Source: an uncultured Erysipelotrichaceae bacterium
GTDB taxonomy: Bacteria; Bacillota_I; Bacilli_A; Erysipelotrichales; Erysipelotrichaceae
Direction of reading: 5' to 3'
Assembly: GCA_937893115.1 (NCBI GenBank)
Contig: CALBGK010000115.1
Span: 1 to 8,482 of the forward strand
DNA length: 8,482 nucleotides
Below, in pieces: positions 5,964-8,482 of this stretch (positions within the stretch are counted from its first letter, which is position 1; every line of letters begins with the position of its first letter). Position numbers and translations under genes: made by a program. The notes under the pieces were generated by a model. The model worked only from the letters and a program-made list of their open reading frames with translations, was not told the DNA's origin and ran no database searches.

Positions 5964-6242
5964 TTACTGCCTCTTTACTAGATTATAACACAGTAATGAG
6001 AAACCTCTAGATTGTCTATCCATATCTTCGACGACAATATCATAAATCTCTCCCAAGGTCGCACAATAGGCCAAGACATCCCAAGGCTCATTGGTATGAA
6101 AATGAATTTTAATAAGTTCATCATCACCGACAGCCAAAAGACAATCACCCTTGAAATGTTCAGTAAAATATGTGCTTATCGCATCTTCATCAAGGCCTTT
6201 TCCCTCGATTAATAATTGAGTATCATAACGAAATTCTAACAT
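5964..6242 (-). CDS. Stand-alone FakA/YloV middle-domain-like protein
   Basis: A 92-residue protein resembling only the middle domain of fatty-acid kinase FakA (YloV, DAK2-DegV partner); the ATP-binding DAK2 domain and the FakB-binding C-terminal domain are absent. The diagnostic stretch is LLAVGDDELIKIHFHTNEPWDVL (35-57), continuing to LGEIYDIVVEDMDRQ (63-77), as in FakA 'VVxDDxLVKVHxHTxxPGxVLxYA...GEL..IKIENM'. In FakA the H-x-H here (H47, H49) helps bind zinc together with a cysteine in a GYCTEF motif; the matching position here is Asp7 (FRYDTQL). The start is the ATG at 6242, preceded by AGGAGG that overlaps the aminopeptidase TAG stop; upstream in-frame ATGs fall inside the aminopeptidase gene and lack this site. 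The FakA link is solid by motif; the role is unknown. Similar short proteins are, from memory, annotated 'kinase to dihydroxyacetone kinase'. Confidence 0.75.
   Translation of the reverse strand: MLEFRYDTQLLIEGKGLDEDAISTYFTEHFKGDCLLAVGDDELIKIHFHTNEPWDVLAYCATLGEIYDIVVEDMDRQSRGFSLLCYNLVKRQ
5982..5990 (-). promoter_or_regulatory. Extended -10 promoter candidate for the nuclease-like gene
   Basis: The minus strand reads TGTTATAAT (TGnTATAAT) inside the last codons of the FakA-like gene, 19 nt before the ATG of the nuclease-like gene. Initiation about 6 nt downstream would just preserve its AAAGAGG site. No -35 box is obvious. It would allow expression separate from the aminopeptidase. Confidence 0.4.
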
Positions 6243-6255
6243 TTTCTTATTCCTC

Positions 6256-7485
6256 CTAAATAATGAAATTGCCTTGTTCAAATACTTTGATCTCTTCACC
6301 GTCATAAGTAGTTCCATATACTTCCATATCGGCACTACCAAACATGAAATCGACATGAACCATAGATGAATTACCACCTAATTTATATAATTCTTCTTCA
6401 CTCATCGATGTGCCATCCTTGACATTATTAGGATAACATTGGCCTAAAGCTAAGTGACATGAAGCATTTTCATCAAATAAGGTATCATAGAATAATATAT
6501 TCAAATTAGAGATTGGAGAATCATTAGAAATCAAAGCAACCTCACCAAGCGATTTAGAGCCTTCATCAGTCTCTAATAAATTCTTCAAAGTCTCTTTATT
6601 CTGTTTAGCATCATAGTCCACTACTCGACCATTTTCAAATACAAGTTTAAATTCATCAATAATCTTTCCGCGATATGATAGAGGCTTAGTAGAATAGACT
6701 ACACCATCGATATGATATCTATCAGGCATCGTAAAGATTTCTTCAGTTGGAATATTAGCGTTGAAGCAGACGCCCTTACTATTAGTATCCAAACCTCCTT
6801 CCCACTTATGATTAGCTATAAGGCCGACAGTCAAGTCAGTACCCTTAGAATTCTTAAAGTGTAAAGATTTAAAATTGTAAGCATTCATCTTATCACAATG
6901 AATTCTAATCTCACTATTATGTTTTTGCCAATTGTCTTCAACTGAGTTTTCATCAACTCTAGAAGCATATAATACGGCTTCCCATAAAGCCTTTAAAGCT
7001 TCATCATCACTCTTTTCAGGGAAGACCTTTTTAGCCCATTTAAGATTAGGATATGAGATGATAGACCATTGGGCTACATTATTGGTAAAGTAGTAATCAA
7101 ATGGTTTCATCACCTTTTGGCGCTCCATCATAACTTCATTTATCTTACTTGCGTCAATACCTTCCATCAAATCAGGATCAGGTGATTCGACATAGAGGGC
7201 GCAATATTCTCTATCAATCAAATACTTAACGTATTCCACTTTATGTTCAGGAACATTCTTGAGCACTTCTGTTTCGACATTTTCATAATCTAAACGACTC
7301 AGATGATTGTCAAAGTAATCAACTATAACTTGACCTGCTCCTAATCGATAAGCTTCTTCAGCACACATATGCAAAAAAGAATATGCTTCAACCGGACCAG
7401 AGATTCTAATCAATTGCCCCTTTTGAACATTAGCTCCTAAAGAGACAGCCAGAGTTGCATATTTTCTAAGTAATAAATCATTCAT
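6256..7485 (-). CDS. M29-family metallo-aminopeptidase (PepS / AmpS / AmpT type)
   Basis: Cytoplasmic dinuclear-metal aminopeptidase that removes N-terminal residues from peptides, usually with broad specificity. The 409-residue length is standard. The N-terminal substrate-gating domain (about 1-180) has LAVSLGANVQKGQLIRI (12-28). The catalytic domain contains LTVGL (218-222), NIPTEEIFTMPDR (244-256; metal ligand in E248/E249), SLGEVALI (E315), ENASCHLALGQCYP (H344, Tyr351) and MVHVDFMFGSADM (H377, D379). These correspond by position to the metal ligands and catalytic residues known in AmpS/AmpT, so the enzyme looks active. The ATG at 7485 follows AAAGAGGTG. It is first in its unit, after a strong terminator and a candidate promoter with a palindrome. 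The stop TAG is part of the AGGAGG site of the FakA-like gene 13 nt downstream, implying translational coupling. Confidence 0.95.
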   Translation of the reverse strand: MNDLLLRKYATLAVSLGANVQKGQLIRISGPVEAYSFLHMCAEEAYRLGAGQVIVDYFDNHLSRLDYENVETEVLKNVPEHKVEYVKYLIDREYCALYVESPDPDLMEGIDASKINEVMMERQKVMKPFDYYFTNNVAQWSIISYPNLKWAKKVFPEKSDDEALKALWEAVLYASRVDENSVEDNWQKHNSEIRIHCDKMNAYNFKSLHFKNSKGTDLTVGLIANHKWEGGLDTNSKGVCFNANIPTEEIFTMPDRYHIDGVVYSTKPLSYRGKIIDEFKLVFENGRVVDYDAKQNKETLKNLLETDEGSKSLGEVALISNDSPISNLNILFYDTLFDENASCHLALGQCYPNNVKDGTSMSEEELYKLGGNSSMVHVDFMFGSADMEVYGTTYDGEEIKVFEQGNFII

Positions 7486-7502
7486 AAATACACCTCTTTC
7501 TA

Positions 7503-7526
7503 AGATAATTATACTATTAATTATCT
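7503..7526 (-). promoter_or_regulatory. Promoter -10 overlapped by a perfect palindrome, upstream of the aminopeptidase
   Basis: A consensus TATAAT lies at 7508-7513 on the minus strand, about 23 nt before the aminopeptidase ATG. It is embedded in a perfect 9-bp inverted repeat, AGATAATTA / TAATTATCT (7526-7518 and 7511-7503), with a 6-nt spacer. A dyad over the -10 box is a classic repressor operator position, so regulation by a dimeric repressor is plausible. No convincing -35 box is seen. High AT content raises the chance of coincidence. Confidence 0.45.
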
Positions 7527-7558
7527 ATGCGCTACCATTAAACTACTATTTTAACACC

Positions 7559-7582
7559 ATAAAAGCAGGCCGTTGCCTGCTT
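7559..7582 (-). terminator. Intrinsic terminator of the ROK kinase gene
   Basis: The minus strand has an 8-bp stem AAGCAGGC / GCCTGCTT (7582-7575 with 7570-7563), loop AACG, followed by TTAT so that the T-run reads TTTT. It begins 6 nt after the ROK stop codon. The GC-rich stem stands out in this AT-rich region and is the clearest terminator in the window. It separates the ROK gene from the aminopeptidase unit. Confidence 0.8.
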
Positions 7583-7588
7583 AATGAG

Positions 7589-8482
7589 TTACTTTTTAAG
7601 ATTCGATTTTACTAACATTGCTGCTCCGATGACACCAGGTTCAGCCAAGACAGCTTTCACAATTGGCACATCTTGCATCTTTTCATGGACCATAGTCTGA
7701 TAATAGCGAATGACATTATGGAAGTAGAGGTCAGATGCGTTTGAACATCCACCGCCAATCACAAAGATATGAGGATCGCACACATGGGCGATATCAGCCA
7801 TAGCTTGAGCTAAATCTTTGGATATGCGGTCTAAGATATCTAATGCGCGCTCATCACCATGTCTTGCCAAATTAAAGACATCGATAGCTGATTCTATCTC
7901 GCCACCTATCTCTTCTTTTCCCATACGGGCAATAGCAGTACCGCTAGCTTCATTTTCTACAGCACCACGATTTAAATAATTATATTTCTTGCCATTGTCC
8001 TTGACGATAATATTGGCGATTTCTCCAGCATATCCCTTTCTTCCGGATACTACCTTACCATCGACCACCAGGGCACCACCAATGCCAGTTGAATGAGTGA
8101 TGTAATAAACAATAGGACAATCCTTACCTGCACCAAGCACTGCCTCAGCAAGTCCTGCGACATTGGCATCATTATCCATGAAAGTTGGAAGATTAAATCT
8201 CTCTTCTAATATCTTACATAGTGGATAGCCAGTAAAACCAGGCAAATTAGTAGAAATGGTAATCGTGCGATTATAAGTGTCGACAGCTCCAGGTATGCCA
8301 ATACCAATACCTAGACAGCTTTGATAAGCATCGATTTCCTCGATCATCTCAATGATATTAGTGGTAACTCTCTCTGGTCCTTCTAGAGCATATGAAGGTC
8401 TTTTGACATCTTGCAAGATATTGCCGTCATCATCAACTTTGGCAACCCTTACATTAGTTCCTCCTAAATCAATACTGATATA
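7589..8482 (-). CDS. ROK-family sugar kinase, glucokinase-like (start beyond the right edge)
   Basis: ATP-dependent kinase, probably phosphorylating glucose or a related hexose at C6 in the cytoplasm. The frame is open to the window edge: the first visible residues, YISIDLGGTNVRVAKVDD, are the N-terminal phosphate-binding motif, so only a few codons are missing and 297 are present. Other motifs, in visible numbering: GIGIPGAVD (59-67), FMDNDANVAGLAEAVLG with the catalytic Asp in NDAN (about residue 105), HSTGIGGALVVDGK (130-143), YAGEIANIIV (151-160) and IFVIGGG near the C-terminus. Typical ROK proteins have GEIGH and a CxCGxxGCxE zinc motif. Here the histidine is Asn157, and the cysteine motif is replaced by YNYLNRGAVE (167-176), so no zinc site is apparent. 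The catalytic residues are retained, so activity is plausible. Substrate cannot be fixed from this window. A strong terminator follows the TAA stop. Confidence 0.9.
   Translation of the reverse strand, partial: YISIDLGGTNVRVAKVDDDGNILQDVKRPSYALEGPERVTTNIIEMIEEIDAYQSCLGIGIGIPGAVDTYNRTITISTNLPGFTGYPLCKILEERFNLPTFMDNDANVAGLAEAVLGAGKDCPIVYYITHSTGIGGALVVDGKVVSGRKGYAGEIANIIVKDNGKKYNYLNRGAVENEASGTAIARMGKEEIGGEIESAIDVFNLARHGDERALDILDRISKDLAQAMADIAHVCDPHIFVIGGGCSNASDLYFHNVIRYYQTMVHEKMQDVPIVKAVLAEPGVIGAAMLVKSNLKK

Noticed and set aside
6012..6212. Plus-strand frame of 66 codons opposite the FakA-like gene
   Set aside because: Antisense to a motif-supported gene; no start signals.
6243..6377. N-terminal extension of the FakA-like gene to an upstream ATG at 6377
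   Set aside because: The extension overlaps the aminopeptidase C-terminus out of frame, and AGGAGG just before the ATG at 6242 supports the shorter start.

Overview
The window is an 8.5 kb, AT-rich stretch in which every supported gene lies on the minus strand, so transcription runs from high to low coordinates. Gene content and protein flavour suggest a low-GC Bacillota, most likely a member of the Erysipelotrichia. The main clues are a YebC of the 'MGRAHEV...[13 protein letters not shown]' type, long-form HPF, PtsI, an M29 aminopeptidase and GlyQS-type glycyl-tRNA synthetase. Tryptophan is encoded by TGG, and TAA and TAG both end genes, so the genetic code looks standard rather than Mycoplasma-like. 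The taxonomic call is an inference from remembered family resemblance, not from a search.

Layout in transcription order. A ROK sugar kinase runs in from beyond the right edge (8482-7589) and ends at the clearest terminator in the window (7559-7582). A new unit then starts at a candidate promoter with an overlapping palindrome (7503-7526). It contains an M29 metallo-aminopeptidase, a stand-alone FakA-type middle domain, and a RecB/Cas4-like plus DEDD-exonuclease fusion protein, all tightly spaced. Next come the long ribosome hibernation factor hpf, a small conserved-looking gene with an in-frame amber codon and a hairpin over its ribosome binding site, and ptsI (PTS Enzyme I). These are followed by an Alg14/Alg13-like glycosyltransferase pair, yebC, and the first 38 codons of glyS at the left edge.

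Most genes are housekeeping: sugar phosphorylation and PTS energy coupling, peptide turnover, ribosome hibernation, tRNA charging and a YebC-family translation or regulatory factor. No mobile element, CRISPR array, tRNA or rRNA was seen.

The unusual feature is a cluster of damaged or interrupted genes between about 0.6 and 3.9 kb. yebC has lost about 47 nt, including a conserved glycine-rich motif, and is frameshifted. The Alg13-like subunit is frameshifted near its C-terminus, with an intact continuation in another frame down to 889. The small gene before ptsI has an amber codon at position 17 after an excellent ribosome binding site. They may be real decay, strain polymorphism, or assembly error. 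For the small gene, a regulatory leader peptide is a real alternative. No clear new multi-gene system is evident. The best candidates for new biology are the RNA switch-like leader at 3825-3933, the nuclease fusion, the stand-alone FakA-type domain next to the M29 peptidase, and the ROK kinase lacking the zinc motif.
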